A stretch of 64,000 nt of DNA from an uncultured Prevotella sp. (GTDB lineage Bacteria > Bacteroidota > Bacteroidia > Bacteroidales > Bacteroidaceae), in contig CAMKRS010000002.1 in the NCBI GenBank assembly GCA_946415245.1, positions 62,001 to 126,000 of the forward strand, written 5' to 3'. Below are positions 26,667 to 34,823 of the stretch, in pieces. Position 1 is the first letter of the stretch. Every line of letters starts with the position of its first letter. Position numbers and translations under genes: made by a program. The notes beneath the pieces were generated by a model. The model had not been told where the DNA came from. It made no database searches and worked only from the letters and a program-made list of their open reading frames with translations.

Positions 26667-28409
26667 TTCTATTGTCATTCCATTATAACAAGGATTAAGA
26701 CTATTATTGCATTCCAAGGTCCCATCACTCCAAAGAGTTCTATTGTCATTCCATTATAACAAGGATTAAGACACTCTTTACGCATGATGCGCATACGACT
26801 GCTGTTAGTTCTATTGTCATTCCATTATAACAAGGATTAAGACAAGATAGGAGCCAAATATAATCCCTCTCGGTTGCGTTCTATTGTCATTCCATTATAA
26901 CAAGGATTAAGAACAGGATTCTTCAGCACTGCTGCATGTAACTCTGCAGTTCTATTGTCATTCCATTATAACAAGGATTAAGACGAGTTGCGGCGGATTG
27001 CAGCGCCCTCGATATCCATGGTTCTATCGTCATTCCATTATAACAAGGATTAAGACATTTTAGGATAACACTTCATACCACAGTGTATAGTACATTCTAT
27101 CGTCATTCCATTATAACAAGGATTAAGACATGTAATCTTCGGCATTATCGTGGCGCAGACGTGATTCTATCGTCATTCCATTATAACAAGGATTAAGACC
27201 GGTCTCATTGTTCATTTGTGCCTCGACGATGACCTATTCTATCGTCATTCCATTATAACAAGGATTAAGACTTTTCTTCATTCGAGCCATAAAGTTGGTT
27301 CATAACCATTCTATCGTCATTCCATTATAACAAGGATTAAGACGAACAGTCCTGTCACTAAAGAAGCCAGGATGTAATTCTATCGTCATTCCATTATAAC
27401 AAGGATTAAGACAGAACGTTGCTCAACACGGGGTAGAGCTTGTCCTTCATTCTATCGTCATTCCATTATAACAAGGATTAAGACTCATGTCGTCCACTTC
27501 AGCGAATGCCTGACGAACATTCTATCGTCAGTCCATTATAACAAGGATTAAGACACATCGTTAAAATTCATACCCTCGGAAGACATCATATTCTATCGTC
27601 ATTCCATTATAACAAGGATTAAGACACTTTGATGGTGTCTCCGTTGTAGTCCATCAGAAGTTCTATCGTCATTCCATTATAACAAGGATTAAGACTAATA
27701 GATTCCTCATCTTCAATTAGAGAATCAACAATTCTATCGTCATTCCATTATAACAAGGATTAAGACTGAAAACAACCTGAACAATCAGCGTTGCCACAAT
27801 CATTCTATCGTCATTCCATTATAACAAGGATTAAGACCAATGTCAATTGAAGGATCAATCAACAGATAGTGAATTCTATCGTCATTCCATTATAACAAGG
27901 ATTAAGACGTTCGTGAGAGAGAGCAATTCTTTCCCAATGACGAACATATTCTATCGTCATTCCATTATAACAAGGATTAAGACGCTGTACGATTTACTCA
28001 GCAGGAGTCCAGAGTGTAGAATTCTATCGTCATTCCATTATAACAAGGATTAAGACAGGATAACGAATACCCTTGGCATCAAAATAATGATATTCTATCG
28101 TCATTCCATTATAACAAGGATTAAGACTTTGAAGCTATAAAGAGTTCTTCCATCTATATTCTGTTCTATCGTCATTCCATTATAACAAGGATTAAGACTG
28201 ATACTACAACACCTGCGGCATCACGCTTAGAGGTTCTATCGTCATTCCATTATAACAAGGATTAAGACTCAATATCATCACACACGTCACAGAGTTGAGC
28301 TGTAAGTTCTATCGTCATTCCATTATAACAAGGATTAAGACCTGGTGTAATAGATGCGGTTACTGCGGTTGTTCCGATTCTATCGTCATTCCATTATAAC
28401 AAGGATTAA
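26667..28409 (+). CRISPR. CRISPR array 3 (25 repeats, 24 spacers by eye)
   Basis: This is the longest array. The first five repeats carry TTCTATTGTC, while the rest carry TTCTATCGTC; the same T variant is found in repeats 13-15 of array 1. Repeat 13 (27520) has GTCAGTCC. Repeat 4 ends in AAGAAC. The last repeat (from 28378) breaks off after GGATTAA into leader block 3. Confidence 0.95.
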
Positions 28410-29142
28410 CATGATTATCAGGTTGAAACAAAAATATTCTGCCTTTTGTTTGTCAGTTCGAATTTTTTTACTATATTTGCGCTCACAATAACAAAAATAT
28501 TCCAATACGACCTATGGCAAAGCAAATAGACACATTATGCTCTGAGATCACCCTTTACAATGCATGGAACATTGTAAAGGAAAAAGGGGTTGCCGGAGGT
28601 ATAGAATGTTATGCCCGAATAGAGTACATCCCTCCTGTCAAAAAGAAAGATCCAGTAAAAATCGCCGTAGTATAGAATCTGTGGCTATTCGATCTTTGAT
28701 TTATTGATACAATCACAATCGCAAAATCATTTGCGAAAAATGAGATTTTGGGAAAAGCCTGATTTTGAGGGATTTGACGAAAATGCGAAATAATCATATC
28801 GCCTATTTTCTTCGCAATTGAAGAAAAAGACGAAAAAGCTTGCGACATTTGCGAAAAATGAGTAATTTTGTGGCCGTCAAACCCAGTAAAATCGAGTGCG
28901 ATTTTCGCAAGAGTCCATTTGATGGGAATTACAGCAAATCATTTGCGAAATTTTCGAAATCCACATCTTATTGATTATCAGCAGTTTGTATTTTTGAGAC
29001 ATTCCAAAATCCAGGATTTGACTCCCCAAAAACAAGGCATTTGCGAAAAATTGGGCAGAACTAACGTAAGTAGTTGAGAATATGAGGCATAAGAGAAATA
29101 AGAAGTTTGAACAATGTTCCAAATCTATAGGATATAGGACTG
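28410..29142 (+). repeat. Leader block copy 3 (733 bp, before array 4)
   Basis: The block matches copies 1 and 2 except for the first 25 bases (CATGATTATCAGGTTGAAAC, with a 3-base insertion). The remainder, including promoter, RT-like fragment and the CATTTGCGAAA motifs, is essentially identical to copy 1. Confidence 0.9.
28514..28675 (+). pseudogene. Reverse-transcriptase N-terminal-like fragment, copy 3
   Basis: Same 53-codon frame as at 23869-24030 and 26038-26199. No fourth copy follows array 4. Confidence 0.45.
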
Positions 29143-29316
29143 TTCTATCGTCATTCCATTATAACAAGGATTAAGACTTAAAGCGAATCGAGTTACCATT
29201 GTCCTTGTTGTTCTATCGTCATTCCATTATAACAAGGATTAAGACTTTTCTTGGTCATATTCAATATACCAAGAGGAATGGTTCTATCGTCATTCCATTA
29301 TAACAAGGATTAAGAC

Positions 29317-29349
29317 AATAACCTCGAAATGCTTACCAGCGATTTCCTG
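29317..29349 (+). repeat. Duplicated CRISPR spacer, copy 1
   Basis: This 33-base spacer starts AATAACCTCGAAATGC and is identical to the spacer at 29807-29839 in the same array. Its reverse complement reads QEIAGKHFEVI without stop, so its crRNA would be antisense to a likely coding sequence. Confidence 0.9.
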
Positions 29350-29806
29350 TTCTATCGTCATTCCATTATAACAAGGATTAAGACCCAATGGAAACAGAAG
29401 CGTTAGCACTTAGGTATTTTGTTCTATCGTCATTCCATTATAACAAGGATTAAGACAGAATCTGTGTTATTACACTTGAGATATCATTCATGTTCTATCG
29501 TCATTCCATTATAACAAGGATTAAGACGTTTTTGTTGTCAATGACAACCTGGCTTTGAGGTTCTATCGTCATTCCATTATAACAAGGATTAAGACATTGC
29601 TTGTTGTACACTTAAGGTTGGATACTTCATGTTCTATCGTCATTCCATTATAACAAGGATTAAGACCACACGATTTGTTGTTTACCACTCGGTGTTGCAA
29701 GTTCTATCGTCATTCCATTATAACAAGGATTAAGACAGGTTATCGACTCCCACTTAACGAGTCTTTGTAAGTTCTATCGTCATTCCATTATAACAAGGAT
29801 TAAGAC

Positions 29807-29839
29807 AATAACCTCGAAATGCTTACCAGCGATTTCCTG
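29807..29839 (+). repeat. Duplicated CRISPR spacer, copy 2
   Basis: Identical to 29317-29349, with six different spacers in between. Either repeat-mediated recombination or two independent captures of the same sequence could explain it. Confidence 0.9.
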
Positions 29840-30364
29840 TTCTATCGTCATTCCATTATAACAAGGATTAAGACACGTGGGCTACCTTATACGGGTTGCC
29901 CGTCTTAGATGTTCTATCGTCATTCCATAATAACAAGGATTAAGACCATTCCGTTGCTGAAGCAGCAGATGTGAGAGATGGTTCTATCGTCATTCCATAA
30001 TAACAAGGATTAAGACTTTTGCTTAAAAAAGTCAAACACAATGCGCGCATTGTTCTATCGTCATTCCATAATAACAAGGATTAAGACCGAAAAGTACTTG
30101 ATTGTTTTTTCATCATCCAAAGTTCTATCGTCATTCCATAATAACAAGGATTAAGACTGATATGCATCATCAATGTCAGATGTAGTTGTACGAGTTCTAT
30201 CGTCATTCCATAATAACAAGGATTAAGACTCATGTTCTCTCGTGTGGTAATTCTCCACATAGTGGTTCTATCGTCATTCCATTATAACAAGGATTAAGAC
30301 GTTGTTCATCCAAATCATTAATCTCTGGACAAGGCGAGTCTACGTCATAACCCATTTAGAATCA

Positions 30365-30399
30365 AAAATCCCCGAAAGTATGAAACTTCCAGGGATTTT
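30365..30399. terminator. Hairpin terminator between array 4 and the amidase gene
   Basis: AAAATCCC and GGGATTTT form an 8 bp stem with a partly paired loop (AAGTATGAAACTT), followed by T-rich sequence on the plus side and A-rich sequence on the other. It can stop both the CRISPR transcript and the oncoming minus-strand amidase transcript. Confidence 0.7.
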
Positions 30400-30433
30400 C
30401 TTTGCATAACACTTTGTTGTTACTCGACAAGCG

Positions 30434-30877
30434 TCAGTTTGTCAGTTTGGCAAGGTTATCGAAGTAGTCTCTGTACTCCTGACATGAGAAGCTGGGACAG
30501 TCTTTGTGGACGCCTTCGAGTTCACAGTGGCCCATGATCTCTGCATCAGGATAGTCGGCCTTCAATGAACGGAGGAGCGCTATCAGGGCAGCACGCTGGG
30601 CGGGCGTACGGGTATCGGCTTTGCGACCTTTCTCATCCAAGCCTCCTTCATAGCATATGCCGATGGAGTGGGCGTTGTAATGGCGGGCATGCATACCGAT
30701 CTCCTCTTCGTCACGCGTCTGATAGAGCTGGCCATCCTTCTCAATGTAGTAGTGATAGCCGACGCCCTTACCGTGGAAACGGGCATTGTGGCAGGCACGC
30801 AGCATGTCGACCGTGAAGCGTTGGTTGCTGCGGGTTGCACTACAATGGACAACAATTAGATTGATAAGACGACTCAT
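30434..30877 (-). CDS. N-acetylmuramoyl-L-alanine amidase (Amidase_2)
   Basis: 147 residues, a single T7-lysozyme-type domain. INLIVVHCSAT gives the first zinc-ligand His, GVGYHYYIEKDGQLYQTR the conserved core, SIGICYEGG the central strand, and EIMGHCELEGVHKDCPSF the last His and Cys ligands. It cleaves peptidoglycan stem peptides. No signal peptide is present. In Bacteroidetes this gene often stands with a smalltalk peptide and an HU-like gene, exactly as seen here, in islands of phage or integrative origin. Confidence 0.9.
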   Translation of the reverse strand: MSRLINLIVVHCSATRSNQRFTVDMLRACHNARFHGKGVGYHYYIEKDGQLYQTRDEEEIGMHARHYNAHSIGICYEGGLDEKGRKADTRTPAQRAALIALLRSLKADYPDAEIMGHCELEGVHKDCPSFSCQEYRDYFDNLAKLTN

Positions 30878-30889
30878 AGCGATACTACT

Positions 30890-31003
30890 TTAGAACCAGT
30901 AAGGAGCACAACTCTGAACGGCCATTGTTCCGAGGACGGAGGTGATCACTGTTGCGATGAATTTCAGCACCTTGACGACGGTGCTCCAGTTAACTTTAAT
31001 CAT
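30890..31003 (-). CDS. Smalltalk protein (37 residues)
   Basis: A small frame 12 bases upstream of the amidase on the same strand: start at 31003, stop at 30890. The sequence begins MIKVNWSTVVKVLKF, continues with a hydrophobic helix (IATVITSVLGTMAVQSCA) and ends APYWF. This is the size, order and context of the Bacteroidetes smalltalk family, short membrane peptides placed next to amidases in phage-like islands. By position it may act like a holin, but that is inference. Confidence 0.8.
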   Translation of the reverse strand: MIKVNWSTVVKVLKFIATVITSVLGTMAVQSCAPYWF

Positions 31004-31044
31004 ATTTAAGTAAGTCTAGTTTAGTTAATAATTCGGGTTAGGGG

Positions 31045-31680
31045 TCAATCTTTGTCAAGGCCTTCGCCTCCGTCACCACCATCTCCGCCATTGTTGTCAC
31101 CGCCACCACCGGTATTGTCATTGCCACCGCTAGGGGTGTCGTTGCCGCTGGGGGTGTCAGAACCGCCACCCGTGGTATCACCACCTGTGGTGTTGCCATC
31201 TCCTGAGGGCTCAGTGGTATCGCTGCCAGCTTCGGGATCAGTGGCAGAAGGTTTCTTGGGCTTGGTCTCAGAGAGATCCTTGACGTTCATGAACGTGGCC
31301 TTCTTCTTCAACATCTTCGACGAGAGGTTGTTCACATCGGTACGAGAAGGAGCGAAGCAGAGATACAGGCCGTTGATGTTGACACCGAGGTTGAAGTCCT
31401 TTTCCTCAGCTGAACCGGAACTCTTGACAGAGAGGTAGAACACGCCGAGCTCGCCGAACTGGACCTTCTTGCCTTCGAGCAACTGCTCAAGCATACAGTT
31501 CTGGAGTTTGTTGGCGACACCGAGACAGACATCCTCGCCATAGACCGAGTTGTGCTCAGACATGTGCTTACAGAGTTCCTGATAGGTCATGGTCTTTGAG
31601 GAAACCACACGGCCGTACCACTTGCCGTAGGACTTGGAGTCCGTGATCTTGTTCTGGGATACTTTAATGAATACAGGCAT
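31045..31680 (-). CDS. HU-like DNA-binding protein with Gly/Thr-rich tail
   Basis: About 211 residues from MPVFIKVSQNK at 31680; longer starts would run through the AT-rich 5' region. Residues 1-125 match the Bacteroidetes HU/IHF-like family (GKWYGRVVSSKTMTYQELCK, VQFGELGVFYLSVKSSG). The last 80 residues are a low-complexity tail of G, D, T, S and N (for example TGGDTTGGGSDTPSGNDTPS), which is longer than usual. It probably binds DNA of the island. A promoter candidate lies at 31767-31774. Confidence 0.8.
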   Translation of the reverse strand: MPVFIKVSQNKITDSKSYGKWYGRVVSSKTMTYQELCKHMSEHNSVYGEDVCLGVANKLQNCMLEQLLEGKKVQFGELGVFYLSVKSSGSAEEKDFNLGVNINGLYLCFAPSRTDVNNLSSKMLKKKATFMNVKDLSETKPKKPSATDPEAGSDTTEPSGDGNTTGGDTTGGGSDTPSGNDTPSGGNDNTGGGGDNNGGDGGDGGEGLDKD

Positions 31681-31766
31681 TTTGTTAATTGATAATTGAA
31701 AATTGATAATTGACAATTGGCTGCGCGCAAATACCATCATGTCATCAGAGCGTTTCTCTGACAATG

Positions 31767-31774
31767 CAAAGGTA
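31767..31774 (-). promoter_or_regulatory. -7 element upstream of the HU-like gene
   Basis: TACCTTTG on the minus strand matches the Bacteroidetes -7 consensus. It implies a 5' leader of about 80 bases before the start at 31680. The -33 box is weak. Confidence 0.45.
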
Positions 31775-31841
31775 CTACTCTGGCAGAGGCAATTGGTGCA
31801 CTTTTGTGCAATGTGACTTGAAATTATAGCTTTTTTTGCAA

Positions 31842-32168
31842 TTAAGTCGCTTTTTTGTCCTTTTCGAACTTCATCCTTAGCGAAGCTTGCTCTGCATCTT
31901 GCAGATGGCGGATGAACTCCTGATAGAGTTCAGAGCGGTTGAGATAATCCTGATCCTGATATTCAGGAGGCAGATCAATACAATAATCCTCACAGATATA
32001 CCTTACAGCTTCAGGAGGAAGCTTATGGGCATTAGGGCTAACACCCAGTGCCTCGAGGATATGACTACGAGTCGCCAAATAACGACTGAAGGTATTGCGA
32101 TGTACGCCGGCAAGTCTGGCCAATGTACTCTTGCTTATGAACTTGTGTCTATCGTATAGGTTTACCAT
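31842..32168 (-). CDS. DUF4248-like small HTH protein
   Basis: 108 residues. FISKSTLARLAGVHRNTFSR is a clear helix-turn-helix, followed by the segment LGVSPNAHKLPPEAVRYICE with the pattern seen in DUF4248 proteins of Bacteroidetes phage-like islands. A regulatory or DNA-binding role is probable. It is placed between the HU-like gene and the toprim-like gene on the same strand. Confidence 0.65.
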   Translation of the reverse strand: MVNLYDRHKFISKSTLARLAGVHRNTFSRYLATRSHILEALGVSPNAHKLPPEAVRYICEDYCIDLPPEYQDQDYLNRSELYQEFIRHLQDAEQASLRMKFEKDKKAT

Positions 32169-32217
32169 AATATGGAGGTTATGAATTGTGGCACTATTCT
32201 GTGGGAATTATGGCACT

Positions 32218-33012
32218 TTACGGGTCGGAAAGTGGCTCTTTGATAAAGTCGAGGATATCGATGCATCGCTCCTTCTGATCTTCAGTGGCATGATCTTCGA
32301 GCGTGGAATCAACATGAAGATCGAGGTCGTATAGACGGAGCGTCTGGTCGACAAGGTCTTCAAAGAAAAGGAAGGTGCTCATTGTCGGGTCGGTTCGAGG
32401 GTAAATCGTAACCCTCCGGCCTTCAAGAGGGGCAAAGAGGTCTGGAACCAAATGGGAGGTCGTGGCATAAGCCATCCATATACTCTCCGGGAAAAGTTCT
32501 GAAAGCACCACGGCCGAGGCTTCAGATTCTACCACGCAGATGTTTTTATAATCGCACACAGATGACACAGATAACACAGATTGATTTTGCTCCGCAAAGT
32601 TGCTGCGACCGCAGCAAGTATCTGTGGAATCTGTGTGACAAAGTAAATGGAGCCCGAAGAGGCAGTGCTGGACGTGCCAGTATTCCAGAAGAGGTTCCCG
32701 GACCTTGAGGAGTTTGGAGATCCAAGTAGCTCCGGTGTGGCCATCAAGGGGCTGAAGCATGTCATCGATCATCCAGAAGATGTCCTTACCACTCTTGGTT
32801 TTACCGAGATAATAGCGTTCTGCCGCGTGGCGCATCTGTTCGACAGTCACTTTTCCAGCTGCAATGAAAGGCTCAAAGAAGTCGAAATTATCAGCGCGAC
32901 AGGCTTCCACCATTGGCATCGAAGGCAATATAAAGTCGACCTGATGTCTGATATCAGATGCTTGAGGACGGAGTGCCTTAAACGTGTTACTGAATACTTC
33001 GTTCCATTTCAT
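32218..33012 (-). CDS. Toprim/primase-like protein (DUF6371-like) with in-frame repeat insertion
   Basis: 264 residues. NICVVESEASAVVLSELFPE followed by RRVTIYPRTDP matches the toprim-like core of DUF6371-type proteins, which replace primases in Bacteroidetes mobile elements. Residues about 125-155 (HTDSTDTCCGRSNFAEQNQS onward) are encoded by an inverted ACAGAT-repeat element at 32555-32637 that is inserted without breaking the frame. It lies downstream of the RepA-like ATPase gene and probably works with it in replication of the island. Confidence 0.6.
   Translation of the reverse strand: MKWNEVFSNTFKALRPQASDIRHQVDFILPSMPMVEACRADNFDFFEPFIAAGKVTVEQMRHAAERYYLGKTKSGKDIFWMIDDMLQPLDGHTGATWISKLLKVREPLLEYWHVQHCLFGLHLLCHTDSTDTCCGRSNFAEQNQSVLSVSSVCDYKNICVVESEASAVVLSELFPESIWMAYATTSHLVPDLFAPLEGRRVTIYPRTDPTMSTFLFFEDLVDQTLRLYDLDLHVDSTLEDHATEDQKERCIDILDFIKEPLSDP
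32555..32637. repeat. ACAGAT inverted-repeat element inside the toprim-like gene
   Basis: Three tandem 9-mers ending in ACAGAT (CACACAGAT, GACACAGAT, AACACAGAT) face ATCTGTGGAATCTGTGTG across a centre with a GCTGCGACCGCAGC hairpin. The whole is about 83 bases and is translated as part of the host gene. Related tracts occur at 33826-33852 and 33948-33974. Confidence 0.7.
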
Positions 33013-33049
33013 CGGCTCGCGCGGGTTATTATTAATTTTAATTTAATTA

Positions 33050-33066
33050 AGCCCCTTATAGGGGCT
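33050..33066. terminator. Small hairpin between the ATPase and toprim-like genes
   Basis: AGCCCC-TTATA-GGGGCT is a perfect 6 bp stem flanked by TTAATTAA-type AT-rich arms. It may end or attenuate transcription of the ATPase gene on the minus strand before the toprim-like gene. Confidence 0.5.
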
Positions 33067-33077
33067 AAAATTATTAA

Positions 33078-34277
33078 TTAAAAGGGCAACACGTTATCGT
33101 CTAACACGATCCAGGTGGCACCGGTCTCGGGATGGACCTCCCTATGGACGACCTTCTGCTGGACAGCCAGATCGAGATAGCGATAGTAAGCCTTGGCATC
33201 GATGACCCCACACTTCTTCAAGGCAATCGCCATCACTTCACCGAAAGGCCGTTGACTACGACCTTCCATAGCTGTCGTAAAGAGTTTATGGAGATCCATG
33301 TCATTCTTGACTTCCTCAGATGATCCAGACGTGTCTTTCGGACTCATCCAGCGGCCTTGGTCGTCGCGAGGCTGCTCCTGATAGTCAGGACACCACTCGG
33401 GCAACCCCTCGTCGTTGATGCGATAGTAGAATTTCTGCTTCATCTTCTGCTTTCGGGAGTAGGTCTGGGTGACCTTAAACGTGTCGGTCTTGTCTTTCTC
33501 GCTGATCATTTCACATTGGAACACCTCAAAGGCTTTGTTGGTGAGCTCAGTACCGATGGAACCGCGCATATTCCGGTCTTGCTCGCTTTTATTGAGGTGG
33601 AGTACACAGACGATGCTGCAGTTGAATTCCTTGGCCAATGCCATTAGCTGTTCCATGATACGCGTCGCCTGAACAGCGTCATTGATATCGGTCATAAGGT
33701 CCTTGATGCCATCGATGATACAGATATCGGGTTTAATGGTGCGGATCGCCACATTGACCATCTTGCCACGCTTCTCAAAACCCAGTCCTCGCAGATTAAA
33801 AGCGTAAAAAGTATTATTAATATCGCACACAGATTCCACAGATTCCACAGATTTTTCTGAAAGAGGAATAATGCGGTCTTTCAGGATCTCCTGAGTACTC
33901 TGCTGGCTCTGCTCGGTATCAATCCACAAAACCCTTAGGGGTTTTAAATCTGTGTTATCTGTGCCATCTGTGTGGCATATTCTTTCTAAAGCCAGCGCTT
34001 TCTCTTTAAGGCACGCCGCCATCAGGATCGACAAGAAATACGTCTTACCGCTTTTTGCCTTACCGCAGTCAGCCACCAACTCACCTCGATAGAAACACGG
34101 CACGTCGAACATCCTGAACAATGGTTGCATCGGTGGCAAGTCCGTCTCCGGTGTAATACGCTCAACGTACAACTCGTCTATCTCCTGCTGCGTCGGCGTG
34201 ACTTGCCCTACCAGATTGGCTGTTCGTCTATTGCGAGACAAACTGTTTTTCACTAATTCAAATCCTTCTTCGTTCAT
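33078..34277 (-). CDS. RepA-like AAA ATPase (replicative helicase family)
   Basis: 399 residues. Walker A is CGKAKSGKT (residues 71-79), Walker B KPDICIIDGIKDL, and the sensor strand is CSIVCVLHLNKSEQDRNMRG, as in RepA/KaiC-like helicases (AAA_25). The C-terminal 100 residues form a winged-helix-like region (GEVMAIALKKCGVIDAKAYY). Two stretches, ICHTDGTDNTDLKPLR and KSVESVESVCDIN, are encoded by ACAGAT repeat tracts and probably are not part of the ancestral protein. It likely unwinds or loads on DNA during replication of the mobile island. Confidence 0.75.
   Translation of the reverse strand: MNEEGFELVKNSLSRNRRTANLVGQVTPTQQEIDELYVERITPETDLPPMQPLFRMFDVPCFYRGELVADCGKAKSGKTYFLSILMAACLKEKALALERICHTDGTDNTDLKPLRVLWIDTEQSQQSTQEILKDRIIPLSEKSVESVESVCDINNTFYAFNLRGLGFEKRGKMVNVAIRTIKPDICIIDGIKDLMTDINDAVQATRIMEQLMALAKEFNCSIVCVLHLNKSEQDRNMRGSIGTELTNKAFEVFQCEMISEKDKTDTFKVTQTYSRKQKMKQKFYYRINDEGLPEWCPDYQEQPRDDQGRWMSPKDTSGSSEEVKNDMDLHKLFTTAMEGRSQRPFGEVMAIALKKCGVIDAKAYYRYLDLAVQQKVVHREVHPETGATWIVLDDNVLPF
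33826..33852. repeat. ACAGAT repeat tract in the ATPase gene (left)
   Basis: CACACAGAT and two copies of TCCACAGAT, 27 bases in all, encoding SVESVESV on the minus strand. Orientation is opposite to the tract at 33948-33974. Confidence 0.7.
33948..33974. repeat. ACAGAT repeat tract in the ATPase gene (right)
   Basis: ATCTGTGTT, ATCTGTGCC and ATCTGTGTG in a row, 27 bases, encoding HTDGTDNTD on the minus strand. It is the inverse of the left tract and sits about 95 bases away. Confidence 0.7.
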
Positions 34278-34465
34278 AAATTCTGCGGTTTTTATAATAA
34301 ATTTGAAATGACAACGTTAATAAATTTGGTGTCTGTTTGATTAGACGCCATAAAGGTCGTCAATTTCTGGCATACCGCGGTACCACCTAAAGGTAGTACT
34401 ATTGTTAATGGAATAAAGAATTTTTAAGCCTTCGGGCAATGTGTATAATAAATTTTAAGATTAAC

Positions 34466-34723
34466 ATGAAAGAAAAAGTTCAGACGTTGCAGGATTTCGG
34501 CGAAATTCTGCACGAAGTGCGCAGCGAAATGCGCTACGCCACTGACCTCCTGGCTTCCGACCTGAAAGCCAGCAAGAGTTTGTTCGGGGGAGTCTGAACT
34601 GGTAAGTCACGCAACATCGAGCACTACATCCGGGTGTTCCGCCACCTCTATTCCGAGGCCCACAACGACGCCCAGCGCCATCGTCTAGACGAGGCCCTCT
34701 ACGACCTCTTCCACCCTGGGTAA
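34466..34723 (+). pseudogene. Small gene interrupted by an in-frame TGA
   Basis: A frame of 85 codons with an internal TGA at 34595-34597. The part before reads MKEKVQTLQDFGEILHEVRS and ends SLFGGV; the part after reads TGKSRNIEHYIRVFRHLYSE in the same frame and ends at TAA 34721. Both halves have coding-like, GC-rich composition, and a single TGG-to-TGA change would explain the stop. I do not recognise the family. It lies between the ATPase gene and the patatin promoter. Confidence 0.5.
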
Positions 34724-34765
34724 CCAGGTTTTGACAAAACTTGACCACATTTTTGAATCATAAGT

Positions 34766-34796
34766 TTTGTATAATCAAAAAGATTTCTTACCTTTG
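34766..34796 (+). promoter_or_regulatory. Promoter of the patatin gene
   Basis: TTTG at 34766-34769, a 19-base spacer and TACCTTTG at 34789-34796, followed by the start codon at 34824. This is a full-consensus Bacteroidetes promoter and probably also serves the PrsW gene. Confidence 0.75.
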
Positions 34797-34823
34797 CAGA
34801 GACTATTAAACGTTTTATAAGCA

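Larger units (their letters stand above)
29143..30300 (+). CRISPR. CRISPR array 4 (17 repeats, 16 spacers by eye)
   Basis: Repeats are at consensus except repeats 12-16 (29912 to 30195), which share CCATAATAAC in place of CCATTATAAC; the final repeat returns to consensus. The array contains one duplicated spacer (29317-29349 and 29807-29839). The final repeat is complete and is followed by about 55 bases of non-repeat sequence before the terminator. Confidence 0.95.

Noticed and set aside
30301..30355. Possible extra spacer or minus-strand peptide (MGYDVDSPCPEIND) after the last repeat of array 4
   Set aside because: No following repeat is present, so it cannot be counted as a spacer, and the frame runs back into the array. 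It may be a former spacer whose repeat was lost.
31052..31438. Proline/serine-rich frame on the plus strand
   Set aside because: It is the complement of the Gly/Thr-rich tail of the HU-like protein.
34595..34597. TGA as a recoded codon (selenocysteine or readthrough)
   Set aside because: No hairpin or other recoding signal was seen behind it and TGA serves as a normal stop elsewhere in the window (e.g. at 8724-8726).
34461..34748. Arginine/glycine-rich 95-codon frame on the minus strand
   Set aside because: It is the shadow of the GC-rich broken gene on the plus strand and has an unnatural composition.
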